The notes under the pieces are model-generated. The model saw nothing but the letters and a program-made list of their open reading frames with translations. It did no database searches and was not told where the DNA came from. From DATBJJ01 sp963750915 (GTDB lineage: Bacteria > Acidobacteriota > Vicinamibacteria > Vicinamibacterales > 2-12-FULL-66-21): DNA of 64,000 bases. Every line of letters starts with the position of its first letter. Within the stretch, counting starts at the first letter, position 1. The position numbers and the translations under genes are program-made. Location of the stretch: assembly GCA_963750915.1 (NCBI GenBank), contig CAVVSF010000005.1:248001-312000 (forward strand). The letters are read 5' to 3'. Shown piece after piece: positions 7,895-16,279 of the stretch.

Positions 7895-9061
7895 CTACAC
7901 CCTCTTCCCCACGTATCGATCCGCCGCAAGAAAGTACGGCAGCGCCAGCGCGGCGATGCCGGCGGCGACTGCGAACGCGAACTGGAAGCCGAACTTCTGT
8001 ATCAGGAGCCCCATCAACGTCGAGCCGGTCCCGATCCCTGTATCGAACGCCGCCAGGATCGCGCCGAAGGCGGCGCCGCGCCGTTCTGCCGACACGCCCT
8101 GCATGATGTAGCCGATGTAGACCGGATAGGCGGTGCCGAAGCCCAGGCCGAAGACCGTCGCCGACGCGATCATGAGCGGCTTGGTGCCGCCCAGCGCCAG
8201 CAGTGCCATCCCCAGGCAGATCAGCACCAGGCAGGGGATGAACACCCGCTTGTAGCCGAGCCGATCGCCGAGCCGGCCGGCCAGCGGACGCGTCAGCAGG
8301 ATCACGATCGCGAGTGACGTCAGGTAGATGCTCTTCGGCGTCACGCCGTTGGCGTCGGCGTAGAGCGCCGTGAAGCTCGTGATGCCGCCATAGCCGAACG
8401 AATAGAGAAACAGGCTGAACGACACGATCAGCACCCGCCACTCGAGCAACCCGGCCTTGCGCGGCACGGCTGGCGCCGCTGACGGCTGGGCGACCGGCGG
8501 CGGCGTGTCGCGCAGGTTCCAGGCGATCACTGCCATCACCAGGTTGAGTAGCGCGCCGACGACGCAGAGCCACAGCCAGCCGCGGCGATAGATCCAGAGC
8601 CCGACCGACGGCGCGACCGCCATCGCCGCCACCGACGACAGTCCCCAGTAGCCGATGCCCTCGGCACGCCGCGCCGGCGGCAGCAGGTTGGTCATGTACA
8701 GCGCCGACGCCGACAGCAGGCCCGACCAGAAGATGCCGTGCACGATGACCAGCGCCAGCGTCACGCGGTAGCTCGGGATCACCGCGTAGGCGAGCGAGAA
8801 CGCCGCCAGCGCCAGGCTGGTGGTAATCAGCACGCGGCGCTGGCCGAGACGGTCGACGAGCGCGCCGGTGATCGGCGCCGAGAACGCCGACGAGTACGTC
8901 AGGAAGCCGAGGAACAACCCGGACGCGAAGGTGCTGCCGCCGAGGTCGAGGATATGAAACGGCGCCGTCGGCAGCAGCTGGAAGGCGGAGAGGAAGACTG
9001 TGAACGTGAACCCGCACATCACGAAGAAGCGCGGGGTGAAGAGACGATCGGAAGACATCAA
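7895..9061 (-). CDS. MFS transporter
   Basis: A 388-residue, 12-helix major facilitator. The loop motif between helices 2 and 3 is visible (GALVDRLGQRRVLI, the DRxGRR signature), and its counterpart in the second half is GRLGDRLGYKRVF. A polar loop of about 30 residues after helix 6 (RDTPPPVAQPS) separates the halves. The profile fits the small drug/sugar efflux branch, but the substrate cannot be told. ATG at 9061 or the next codon at 9058 may be used. It is a single-gene unit, convergent with the TonB receptor. A TACGAT box lies about 15 bases before the start. Confidence 0.9.
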   Translation of the reverse strand: MMSSDRLFTPRFFVMCGFTFTVFLSAFQLLPTAPFHILDLGGSTFASGLFLGFLTYSSAFSAPITGALVDRLGQRRVLITTSLALAAFSLAYAVIPSYRVTLALVIVHGIFWSGLLSASALYMTNLLPPARRAEGIGYWGLSSVAAMAVAPSVGLWIYRRGWLWLCVVGALLNLVMAVIAWNLRDTPPPVAQPSAAPAVPRKAGLLEWRVLIVSFSLFLYSFGYGGITSFTALYADANGVTPKSIYLTSLAIVILLTRPLAGRLGDRLGYKRVFIPCLVLICLGMALLALGGTKPLMIASATVFGLGFGTAYPVYIGYIMQGVSAERRGAAFGAILAAFDTGIGTGSTLMGLLIQKFGFQFAFAVAAGIAALALPYFLAADRYVGKRV

Positions 9062-9115
9062 AGCTGTCTTGCGATCGTATCAGAGCGGTTGTGCGGTTGG
9101 GCGGTCGACCGGTTC

Positions 9116-11569
9116 CTATTCCGCCTTCAGCGCCGCCACCGGGTTGAGCCGAGTCGCGCGCCAGGCCGGGATCACGCTCGCGAGCAGGGCGACCAGCGTC
9201 AGCACGATCGCGACGGTGCCGAACGTCAGCGGATCCGCCGGCGTCACCTCGTGCAGCAGCGACTGCATCGACTGGGTGGCGACGAACGCCGTGACGAGAC
9301 CGATCGCAAGGCCGACGAGCGCGAGCGTCAGGCCGCTGCCGAGGATCAGGCGCAGCACGTCGCCGCGGCCGGCGCCGATGGCGACGCGGATGCCGATCTC
9401 GCGCGTGCGACGGCTCACCAGGTACGACAGTACGCCGTAGATGCCGATTGCCGACAGTACCAGCGCCATCGTCGCGAACGACACCAGCAGGAATCCCGTG
9501 AACCGCGCGCTCGACATCGTCGCCCCGACGATCTCCTCCATCGTCCTCACATTCGCCACCGGCAGCGCCGGATCGAGATTGCGGACTTCGCTGCGGATCG
9601 CAGAGGCGACACTGCCGGGTTCGACCGACGTCTTCACCACGAGCGACATGTCGCGAATCGGGTTGCCGATCGAGCGATGCCACTGCGTGTGGGGAATGTA
9701 GAACTTCTCCTTGATGACGTCGGTGATGCCGTTGTGACGGACGTCGGCGACGATGCCGACGATGGTGACCCAGGGGCGGTTCTGGGCGCCGCCGATGCGG
9801 ATGCGGCCGCCGATCGGATCGCGGCCGTCGAAGTAGCGACGCGCCAGCTCCTCGTTGACGAGGGCGACGAGCTGCGCGTCGCTGGTGTCGGCCGGCGTGA
9901 TGCCGCGGCCGCGCACCACGCGCTCGCCGATCGCTTCGAGATAACCATCGGTCACGATCTGCCAGTCGCCTTTGGCGCCGGTCCCCGGCGACGGGACGTA
10001 GCCGTCGACCCTCAGGCCGAAGTCCCCGATCGTCGAGCCTAGCGGCAGCGCCCGTGCCGCGCCGGCGGTCTGGACGCCCGGCAGCTGTCGTACGCGCTCG
10101 AGGAGGCGCTGGTAGAACGCCACGACCTGCTCCGACGAGCCGTAGCTCGCGTTCGGCAGCGCCAGCCGCATCGTCAGGACGTTGGCCGGCTCAAAGCCGA
10201 TCGGCACGCGCTGCAGCGCCCACAGGCTTCTCAGCATCAGGCCGGCGCCAACGAGCAGGACGACGGCGAGCGCCATCTCGACGATGACCAGCGCGTTGCG
10301 GAAACGCTGGCGGCCGGTGCCGCTCGAGACGCTCTGCGCCCCGTCTTTCAGCGAATCGGTGAGGTCGACGTGCAGCGCCTTGAGCGCCGGTGCGAGGCTG
10401 AAGATCACGCTGGTCAGCAGCGCGACACCGGCAGTGAAGAAGAGGACCCTGAGATCGACTGTGGCGCCGGCGACGCGCGGGATGCTCGCCGGGTTCCACC
10501 AGGCCACGAGCTGCACGCCCAGGTACGCCAGGCCGAGCCCGGCGAGAGCGCTGATGCCCGTGAGGACCAGGCTCTCGGTCAGCAGTTGCCGCAGCACGCG
10601 AAGACGCCCGGCGCCGAGCGCGGCACGAAGCGCAATCTCGCGCTGGCGGGCTTCGGCCCGCGCCAGCAGCAGGTTGGCGACGTTGGCGCAGGCGATGAGC
10701 AGCAGGAAGCCGACCGCACCGAAGAGCAGCCAGATCGATCGGCGCACCGAGCCGACGACTTCATCGGTCAGCGACAGCGTCACGGTGTCGAACTGCATCT
10801 GCACCGGGTAGAGGCCTTCGGCCGTCATCGCGCGGGCGATGCCATGCAGTTCGTCGGCGGCCTGCGCCACCGTCGCGCCGGGGGCGAGCCGCGCCGCGGC
10901 GAACAGCCCGTGACTGCCGTGGTCGGTCGAGTTCGGGTCCATCTGGAGCGGGACCCACAGCTGGCTCGGCTCGGGATTCTTGAAGTCCGTCGGCAGAGCG
11001 AACCCCGGCGGCATCACGCCGACGATCTCGTAGCCCTGGCCGTTGATCAGGATGCCGCGGCCGACGATCGACGGATCCGCCGAGTAGCGGCGGTTCCACA
11101 CCCCGAATCCGAGAACGACCACCCGCGGACCGCCTGGCAGGTCTTCCTGAGTCGTGAACGTGCGGCCGACGAGCGGGGACGAACGGAGGGTCGAAAAGAG
11201 GTTTGCGGTTACGGCGGCCGCGTGCAGCCGTTCCGGTTCGTCGTCGCCGGTCAGGTTCACCTGCCCTTCCGACCAGGCGGCGACCTGCTCGAGCGACCGG
11301 CTGCGCCGCCGGTAGTCGACGACCTCGCCCGTCGCCACCCACGTCTTGTCGAACGACGTCCACTTGCTCCAGATCATCACCGCGCGGTCGGGTTCGCCCC
11401 ACGGAAGCGGCCGCAACAGCACGGCGTTGACGACGCTGAAGATGGCGGCGTTGGCGCCAATGCCGAGTGCGAGCGTGATGATGGCGATGGCGGCGAACGC
11501 CGGCGTCCGGCCGAGCGCGCGGGCACCGAAACGCAGGTCCTGCCAGAGCGACTGGAGAAATGTCGTCAT
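9116..11569 (-). CDS. ADOP-family ABC transporter permease (acidobacterial duplicated orphan permease)
   Basis: About 817 residues from the ATG at 11569; an upstream start at 11599 would add ten residues. It is a MacB-like permease with two copies of the periplasmic MacB_PCD plus FtsX unit. The first transmembrane segment follows LGRTPAFAAIAII, with FtsX helices around 285-420 and again around 690-810 (MSSARFTGFLLVSFATMAL, REIGIRVAIGAGRGDVL). ADOP proteins are expanded in Acidobacteriota, lack a partner ATPase gene next door and have unknown substrates, as here. It ends 54 bases from the MFS start on the same strand. It may act in mechanotransmission or in export of lipids or peptides. Confidence 0.92.
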   Translation of the reverse strand: MTTFLQSLWQDLRFGARALGRTPAFAAIAIITLALGIGANAAIFSVVNAVLLRPLPWGEPDRAVMIWSKWTSFDKTWVATGEVVDYRRRSRSLEQVAAWSEGQVNLTGDDEPERLHAAAVTANLFSTLRSSPLVGRTFTTQEDLPGGPRVVVLGFGVWNRRYSADPSIVGRGILINGQGYEIVGVMPPGFALPTDFKNPEPSQLWVPLQMDPNSTDHGSHGLFAAARLAPGATVAQAADELHGIARAMTAEGLYPVQMQFDTVTLSLTDEVVGSVRRSIWLLFGAVGFLLLIACANVANLLLARAEARQREIALRAALGAGRLRVLRQLLTESLVLTGISALAGLGLAYLGVQLVAWWNPASIPRVAGATVDLRVLFFTAGVALLTSVIFSLAPALKALHVDLTDSLKDGAQSVSSGTGRQRFRNALVIVEMALAVVLLVGAGLMLRSLWALQRVPIGFEPANVLTMRLALPNASYGSSEQVVAFYQRLLERVRQLPGVQTAGAARALPLGSTIGDFGLRVDGYVPSPGTGAKGDWQIVTDGYLEAIGERVVRGRGITPADTSDAQLVALVNEELARRYFDGRDPIGGRIRIGGAQNRPWVTIVGIVADVRHNGITDVIKEKFYIPHTQWHRSIGNPIRDMSLVVKTSVEPGSVASAIRSEVRNLDPALPVANVRTMEEIVGATMSSARFTGFLLVSFATMALVLSAIGIYGVLSYLVSRRTREIGIRVAIGAGRGDVLRLILGSGLTLALVGLAIGLVTAFVATQSMQSLLHEVTPADPLTFGTVAIVLTLVALLASVIPAWRATRLNPVAALKAE

Positions 11570-11665
11570 GATGGTGTGCCGCCTTGGGTTCCTCTCCAAC
11601 GGGGTCCAATCCGACCCCGCCGACTTAGACGTACCGGCGACGGGAATCGTTGTCGCAAACTACGC

Positions 11666-11671
11666 TAAGAT
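11666..11671 (+). promoter_or_regulatory. TAAGAT -10-like box, 8 bases before ATG
   Basis: TAAGAT is followed by 8 bases and then the ATG at 11680, with no Shine-Dalgarno between. Transcription would begin at or next to the start codon. Confidence 0.45.
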
Positions 11672-11679
11672 CTGGGCGC

Positions 11680-12189
11680 ATGGAGCGAGATTACAGCGAG
11701 TTCAGGCCGATTCGAGTCTGGAAACGCATGACAGCAGAGCAACGGCTGGCGGCGGCTGAACCGTTCTGGCAGGACGAACAGTCGACCGATCAGCATATCG
11801 AGGCGATCGCGGCGATCGCGACGCACATGAAATTCCGCGCCAAGAGCGTCCTCAGCCTGCCGGCCGAGAAGCGAATCAAGTACCTGGCACGCCTGCCGAC
11901 GATCTCTGACTCGGTCGTCGCCCGCGCCCTCGTCGCCTATCACCTCGAAAAGCAGCGGCCGATGATGTCGGCGTTTCTCGACGAGCTCGGCATCGCCCAC
12001 GAGGACGGCTTGATCGCCGAAGAGACGGTGGCGAAGCCGGAGGACGAGAAGCTGGCGGCGGCCGCCGCTGCGCTGCGGGCCAAGTTTCCTGCGGAAGACG
12101 TCTCGCTCTATCTCTCGACCCTCGTATCCCAGGATCCCGAGACCTGGGGCGCGCTGGCGGAACCGGCGCTCGCCGCGACGGGCACCTAG
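11680..12189 (+). CDS. Hypothetical protein, alanine-rich, about 169 residues
   Basis: I do not recognise a family. The ATG at 11680 is chosen because the protein character begins there (MERDYSEFRPIRVWKRM) and a TAAGAT box sits 8 bases upstream. The protein is soluble and helical, with charged and alanine-rich helices. It contains FWQDEQSTDQHIEAIAAI and YHLEKQRPMMSAFLDELGI, and lacks a signal peptide and cysteines. It is divergent from the ADOP permease and lies 6 bases before the beta-lactamase fusion on the same strand, so the two are probably one transcript. A role linked to that enzyme is possible but unsupported by motifs. Confidence 0.75.
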   Translation: MERDYSEFRPIRVWKRMTAEQRLAAAEPFWQDEQSTDQHIEAIAAIATHMKFRAKSVLSLPAEKRIKYLARLPTISDSVVARALVAYHLEKQRPMMSAFLDELGIAHEDGLIAEETVAKPEDEKLAAAAAALRAKFPAEDVSLYLSTLVSQDPETWGALAEPALAATGT

Positions 12190-12195
12190 GCACCG

Positions 12196-14112
12196 ATGGC
12201 GTCGGTGTCCGGTAGAACGCGCCCGTCAGGGAGCTCACTCGCGCGCCGGGCGACTCGGCTGCACGCGGGCGCAGTGTGGTCGCTGCTCGCGCTCGCGTCG
12301 ATTGCCGCCGCAGTCTTTCCCGTCCCGACTCAGGCCCGGCCCCAGCCGCTCGAGCAGAACCTGCGCGCGATGATCGCGGCGAGCGGCGCCGAGGTCGCCG
12401 TCGCCGTCCGTACCCTGGACGGCGGCTTCGAGCTCCTGATCGATCCGGACAAGCCGTTCCATGCCGCCAGCACGATGAAGGTGCCGGTGATGATCGAGCT
12501 GTTCCGTCAGGTGCGCGCCGGCACGCTCGCGCTCTCCCAGCCGCTCGACATCCGCAACGAGTTTCGCAGCATCGTCGACGAGAGCCCGTACAAGCTCAGC
12601 GAAGGTGATGATTCCGACAAGATCGTCTACAGCGCGATCGGGCGGACGCTGTCCCTCGAGCAGTTGAACGAGGCGATGATCACGGTGAGCAGCAACTTTG
12701 CCACCAACCTGCTCATCCAGAAGCTCGGCATCGAATCGATTCGATCGACGGTGACGGCATTGGGCGCCGACGGCATGCAGGTGCTGCGTGGGGTCGAGGA
12801 TCAGAAGGCGTTCGACAAGGGACTGAACAACTCGACCACGGCGCGCGGGCTGATGGTCCTGTTCGAGCGGCTGGGACAAGGGCGCGCGGTCGACGCCGAT
12901 TCGGACGCGAAGATGATCGCGGTCCTGAAGCGGCAGATGTTCAACGACGCCATCCCGGCGGGGCTGCCACGGGGCACGGCGGTCGCGCACAAGACCGGCA
13001 ACATCACCCGTATCCATCACGACGCCGGCGTCGTCTACGGCAAGCGGCCGTACGTGATCGTCCTGCTGGTGCGCGGCATCCAGGAGCAGAAGCAGAGCGC
13101 GGCGCTCATGGCGCGGCTCACGAAGGCCGTTCACGCGGGCGTGGCGGCGCAGCCGGTGCCCGCAATCTCGCCAGGCGCGCGGACGACACTCGACGCGCAC
13201 AACTGCTATCCCTACAACGGGCGGTTCGTCGACCGCATCGATCGCGCGCTGGCGACGGGCCTGCCAGTGGCGATCGAACAGGATCTCGTCTGGCTGCCGG
13301 CGGCCGAGGGGCGCCCGGCGCGATCGATCGTCTCGCACGGCGCGCCGTTCGACGGCAGCGAGCCGTCGCTCAAGGAATACTTCTTCGAGCGCATCCGCCC
13401 TATCGTCGAACGTGAGCTGACGGAAGGCGACCGGGCGCGCTGGCCGGTGATCACGCTCAACCTCGATCTCAAGACCAACGAGCCCGAGCATCACCGCGAC
13501 CTCTGGAACCTGCTCGGCGAGTACGAGGCGTGGTTGACGACGGCGGAGCGGACGGCGGATGGCCGGCCGGCGCCGCTCGACGTGAAGCCGGTGCTCGTGT
13601 TGACCGGTGACTCGGACCTGCAGGCGCAGGCGTTCCACGACGCGCTGCCATCAGGGACGCGGCTTCGCCTGTTCGGGGCGATCGCGTTGCGGGCGCCGGC
13701 GGTCGAGGGGTTGACGCCTGAGGAGAGCCTGGCGAGGTTCAGGGCAGGGCTGCCGGACCGGCCGCTGCCGGTGGCAACGAATTACCGGCGATGGTGGAAT
13801 GCGCCGTGGGCAGTCGTCGAAGCCGGCGGACAGGTGAAGTCGGGAGAGTGGACGGCGGCGGAGAACGACCGGCTGCGAAAGCTCGTCGGCCGCGCCCACG
13901 AGGCGGGCCTGTGGATCCGGCTGTGGACGCTGAACGGTCACGCGCCAGGCGTCGACAAGCAGTATCAGTGGTCGGCGAGCTACAACATGGGTTCGCCCGC
14001 GGCCGCCGAACGCCGCTGGCGCGCCGCGATCGACGCCGGCGCCGACTTCGTCGCGACGGACCATTACGAGGAGTTCGTCGGCGTCCTCACCAAGCTGCGG
14101 CCCCGGCGCTGA
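12196..14112 (+). CDS. Secreted class A beta-lactamase-like serine hydrolase fused to a PLC-like phosphodiesterase domain
   Basis: A 638-residue two-domain exported protein. An N-terminal hydrophobic segment (about 25-46) ends near TQARP. Domain one (about 50-315) has the serine beta-lactamase/PBP set: S92-T-M-K95 (SxxK), S165-S-N167 in the SDN position, E201 as the likely general base, and K266-T-G268. Domain two (about 330-638) resembles PI-PLC/glycerophosphodiester phosphodiesterase barrels. It has DAHNCYPYNGR with H335, EQDLVW (E361, D363), H381 after IVSHG, then VITLNLDLKTNEPEHH and a late LWIRLWTLNGH. Beta-lactamase domains here may be antibiotic-hydrolysing or act on peptidoglycan or esters, and this cannot be decided from sequence. 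It lies 6 bases after the 11680 gene. Both domains look intact and in one frame. Confidence 0.85.
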   Translation: MASVSGRTRPSGSSLARRATRLHAGAVWSLLALASIAAAVFPVPTQARPQPLEQNLRAMIAASGAEVAVAVRTLDGGFELLIDPDKPFHAASTMKVPVMIELFRQVRAGTLALSQPLDIRNEFRSIVDESPYKLSEGDDSDKIVYSAIGRTLSLEQLNEAMITVSSNFATNLLIQKLGIESIRSTVTALGADGMQVLRGVEDQKAFDKGLNNSTTARGLMVLFERLGQGRAVDADSDAKMIAVLKRQMFNDAIPAGLPRGTAVAHKTGNITRIHHDAGVVYGKRPYVIVLLVRGIQEQKQSAALMARLTKAVHAGVAAQPVPAISPGARTTLDAHNCYPYNGRFVDRIDRALATGLPVAIEQDLVWLPAAEGRPARSIVSHGAPFDGSEPSLKEYFFERIRPIVERELTEGDRARWPVITLNLDLKTNEPEHHRDLWNLLGEYEAWLTTAERTADGRPAPLDVKPVLVLTGDSDLQAQAFHDALPSGTRLRLFGAIALRAPAVEGLTPEESLARFRAGLPDRPLPVATNYRRWWNAPWAVVEAGGQVKSGEWTAAENDRLRKLVGRAHEAGLWIRLWTLNGHAPGVDKQYQWSASYNMGSPAAAERRWRAAIDAGADFVATDHYEEFVGVLTKLRPRR

Positions 14113-14145
14113 CGCCTGCTGTCGCGACTCCGCCCGCTCGATTCC

Positions 14146-14213
14146 GGCGGGGCTGAAGCCCCGCCCTACGGCAACCAGCCAATCACTACGTAGCGCGGAG
14201 CTTCAGCTCCGCG
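14146..14213. repeat. REPIN-like pair of inverted REP palindromes
   Basis: Two 20-base palindromes with 9-base arms and a 2-base loop face each other. The first is at 14146-14165 (perfect, followed by CTACG at 14166-14170). The second is CGTAG at 14189-14193 plus a perfect palindrome at 14194-14213. The 18 bases between them and the opposite orientation give the doublet structure called a REPIN in other bacteria. It fills the gap between the convergent genes ending at 14112 and 14222. Confidence 0.8.
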
Positions 14214-14221
14214 AGATCGCG

Positions 14222-14833
14222 TCAGAGCGGAACACCATCTACGAGCACGTGGCGGATGCGCGCCCGGCCGGACGGCGAGACCGCCAGTTCCATCTGCACC
14301 CGCCGCTGCCGCCTCAGCGCGTCCTCGACCGGCCCGGCCGTCCCCTCCTGCACGTAGTACCGCGACAGGCCGTAATTGATCATCAGGTCACCGCTCTCGG
14401 CGTCGAACCACGACACCCGGCCGCGAAGGTTGAGCGCTCCCGCGATCGGCCGGTCGCTGATACTCACGGCGTGATGCTCGGTGCCGCGCGCTTCGAACTG
14501 AACGTAAACGATCCTGGTGCGCAGCGCACGCGAGCGCGCCGGCCGGTCGCCGAGATCCGACCACCACGTGCCGACCGGCGCAACCACTGCCGCATCGGCC
14601 ACATTGCCGGCTGCCGGGGCGCCGGCGGCTATGCGCAGCCTCGTCGACGGCGTATCGAGAAGCACGTATTCGCCATGAAAGGGAGCCCGCGGATCGCTCG
14701 GGACGACCGGCAGCAGCATCGCCTGCCCTGTCCACAGCGGCCAGGCGTGCAGCACCATCATGCCGCTCAGAATCGCCAGGCAGAGCGCGCCGGCGACGAC
14801 GGTGCGCAGTGGACGACGTGTGATCGCAGTCAT
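14222..14833 (-). CDS. GDYXXLXY-domain membrane-anchored protein
   Basis: A 203-residue protein with one N-terminal transmembrane segment (about 12-32). Its extracytoplasmic domain carries HGEYVLLDTPS, matching the GDYXXLXY signature (here GEY). Proteins of this family are usually encoded next to DUF2157/DUF4401 membrane proteins, and here the gene starts 9 bases after the DUF2157 stop at 14843. The function is unknown; a membrane complex between the two is likely. The start ATG at 14833 is the first of the frame and gives a proper membrane anchor. Its 3' end faces the REPIN pair. Confidence 0.8.
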   Translation of the reverse strand: MTAITRRPLRTVVAGALCLAILSGMMVLHAWPLWTGQAMLLPVVPSDPRAPFHGEYVLLDTPSTRLRIAAGAPAAGNVADAAVVAPVGTWWSDLGDRPARSRALRTRIVYVQFEARGTEHHAVSISDRPIAGALNLRGRVSWFDAESGDLMINYGLSRYYVQEGTAGPVEDALRRQRRVQMELAVSPSGRARIRHVLVDGVPL

Positions 14834-14842
14834 GATTGGCTC

Positions 14843-16144
14843 CTACAGCGCGCTCGGTTGCAATTGGCGCCGGCCCCGCCACAGCCGCGCGACGACGAAG
14901 AATCCCGCGCTCGCCATCAGGAGCATCAAGCCTGACCACAGCATGCTGTCGATCAGGCTGACCCAGCGGACGATCAGGAACGCGAGCGCGAAGCCAACGC
15001 CGAGGATGAGACTCGCGGTGCTGTCCAGCCGCAGGGCGGCGCGGATCAATCCGACCGCCAGCACCAGCGAGAGCACGCTGAAGAGGATGGTCCCCAGCCG
15101 TGCCGTTGTCGGGCCGCCGACAAGACCGGCGGCGACGCACCCGAACCATCCGATCACGATCATCGCCGTGAGACCGACGACGACATCGGCCGTCGACCGG
15201 ATGCGCGCCAGCGGACTCAGCGCGGCCACGACCAGTACGATGCCGGCGACGACGCCAGGGACTGTCGCGCTCCACCCCTGGACATCGTCGTGAAAGTCCG
15301 GGATCAGGAGCGGCACGAACGTCACCAGGAGGATCGCCAGCGACGTGTTCTGCCACGCGCGCGACATCTTCCCCGGCGCGGGGTGCCAGCTGCCGACAGC
15401 GAAGAGTGCGCACGCCGTCAGCGCCGTGGCGCCGACGGCGACGGCCTCCTGCCGATGAGTGACGGCGACGACCCAGAACGCCGCCGCGGCCGCGCTCAGG
15501 CGAATCATCGTTGGCGATCCGATCCGGTACGCGCACCACACCGTGGCCAGCCACACGAACGCGAAAGTCGCCAGGGGGCGGTGGACGTCGACGAGCGCCG
15601 CGATCGCCCAGACCAGGACGAGCGCCGCGGCGGCGATGCCGACGCTGCGCGAGTGCACCAGGATCGTCGTCGCCAGCGCGCCGACCGCCCACCACATGAA
15701 GGCGTCGGGGAGGTCGCCCTGCGTGTGCAGGACCTGCGAGATCAGGAAGATCGCGTTGCCGAAGAGCAGGACACCCGCGAAGGCGGCGACCTCGGCGATC
15801 GTCGAACGCCCCCTGGCGCTGGCCAGCGCGGAACCGCCGTAAGCAGCGGCAACCGACGCCAGGAGGATCGCGACCTTGACGTTCGCGTGCAGGCCCGACC
15901 AGTTGTAGCCGATGAGAAGCAGGATGCCGATGGCAAACATCAGCGTGCCGAGCAGCATCAACGCCATCATGCTGCGGTGCTCGCCGGACTCGGTCGCGTA
16001 CGAGTCGAGGATGCGCGCCCGCTGTTCCGCAGCGAGATCCCCGGCCTCGACCCATGACGCCGACTCGGCGTCCAGCCATGCGGCCTGTGCCCGCGTAATC
16101 GGCCGGCGTGGCCCGGCCGCCGTGTCTTGCTTCACCGATGTCAT
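14843..16144 (-). CDS. DUF2157-domain multi-spanning membrane protein
   Basis: About 433 residues from the ATG at 16144, chosen because the conserved cytosolic head begins there. Upstream codons in the frame are arginine-rich and overlap the REP region. The head (RAQAAWLDAESASWVEAGDL...) is the DUF2157 helix pair. About a dozen transmembrane helices follow, starting at MMALMLLGTLMFAIGILLLIG. The DUF2157/DUF4401/GDYXXLXY gene set is widespread and uncharacterised. Here DUF2157 and GDYXXLXY form a two-gene operon with a 9-base gap. No catalytic residues are visible. Confidence 0.82.
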   Translation of the reverse strand: MTSVKQDTAAGPRRPITRAQAAWLDAESASWVEAGDLAAEQRARILDSYATESGEHRSMMALMLLGTLMFAIGILLLIGYNWSGLHANVKVAILLASVAAAYGGSALASARGRSTIAEVAAFAGVLLFGNAIFLISQVLHTQGDLPDAFMWWAVGALATTILVHSRSVGIAAAALVLVWAIAALVDVHRPLATFAFVWLATVWCAYRIGSPTMIRLSAAAAAFWVVAVTHRQEAVAVGATALTACALFAVGSWHPAPGKMSRAWQNTSLAILLVTFVPLLIPDFHDDVQGWSATVPGVVAGIVLVVAALSPLARIRSTADVVVGLTAMIVIGWFGCVAAGLVGGPTTARLGTILFSVLSLVLAVGLIRAALRLDSTASLILGVGFALAFLIVRWVSLIDSMLWSGLMLLMASAGFFVVARLWRGRRQLQPSAL

Positions 16145-16219
16145 GGATACAGGTTCGAACAATCGAGGATGAGAAGTCGTGAGCGTGTGTGAGCGACGCT
16201 GAACGTGCCGCGATGCTGG

Positions 16220-16270
16220 TGAAGTCCGGCCTACGTACGCTCCTTCGTAGCGCGGCGCTTCAGCTCCGCG
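16220..16270. repeat. REP-like palindrome with a truncated inverted partner
   Basis: CGTAG at 16246-16250 is followed by a 20-base palindrome at 16251-16270 with one arm mismatch. Upstream, 16220-16235 reads like the second half of an inverted copy ending in CTACG. It lies just past the frameshifted regulator gene's stop at 16280 and before the DUF2157 start at 16144. Confidence 0.65.
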
Positions 16271-16279
16271 AACGCGCAA

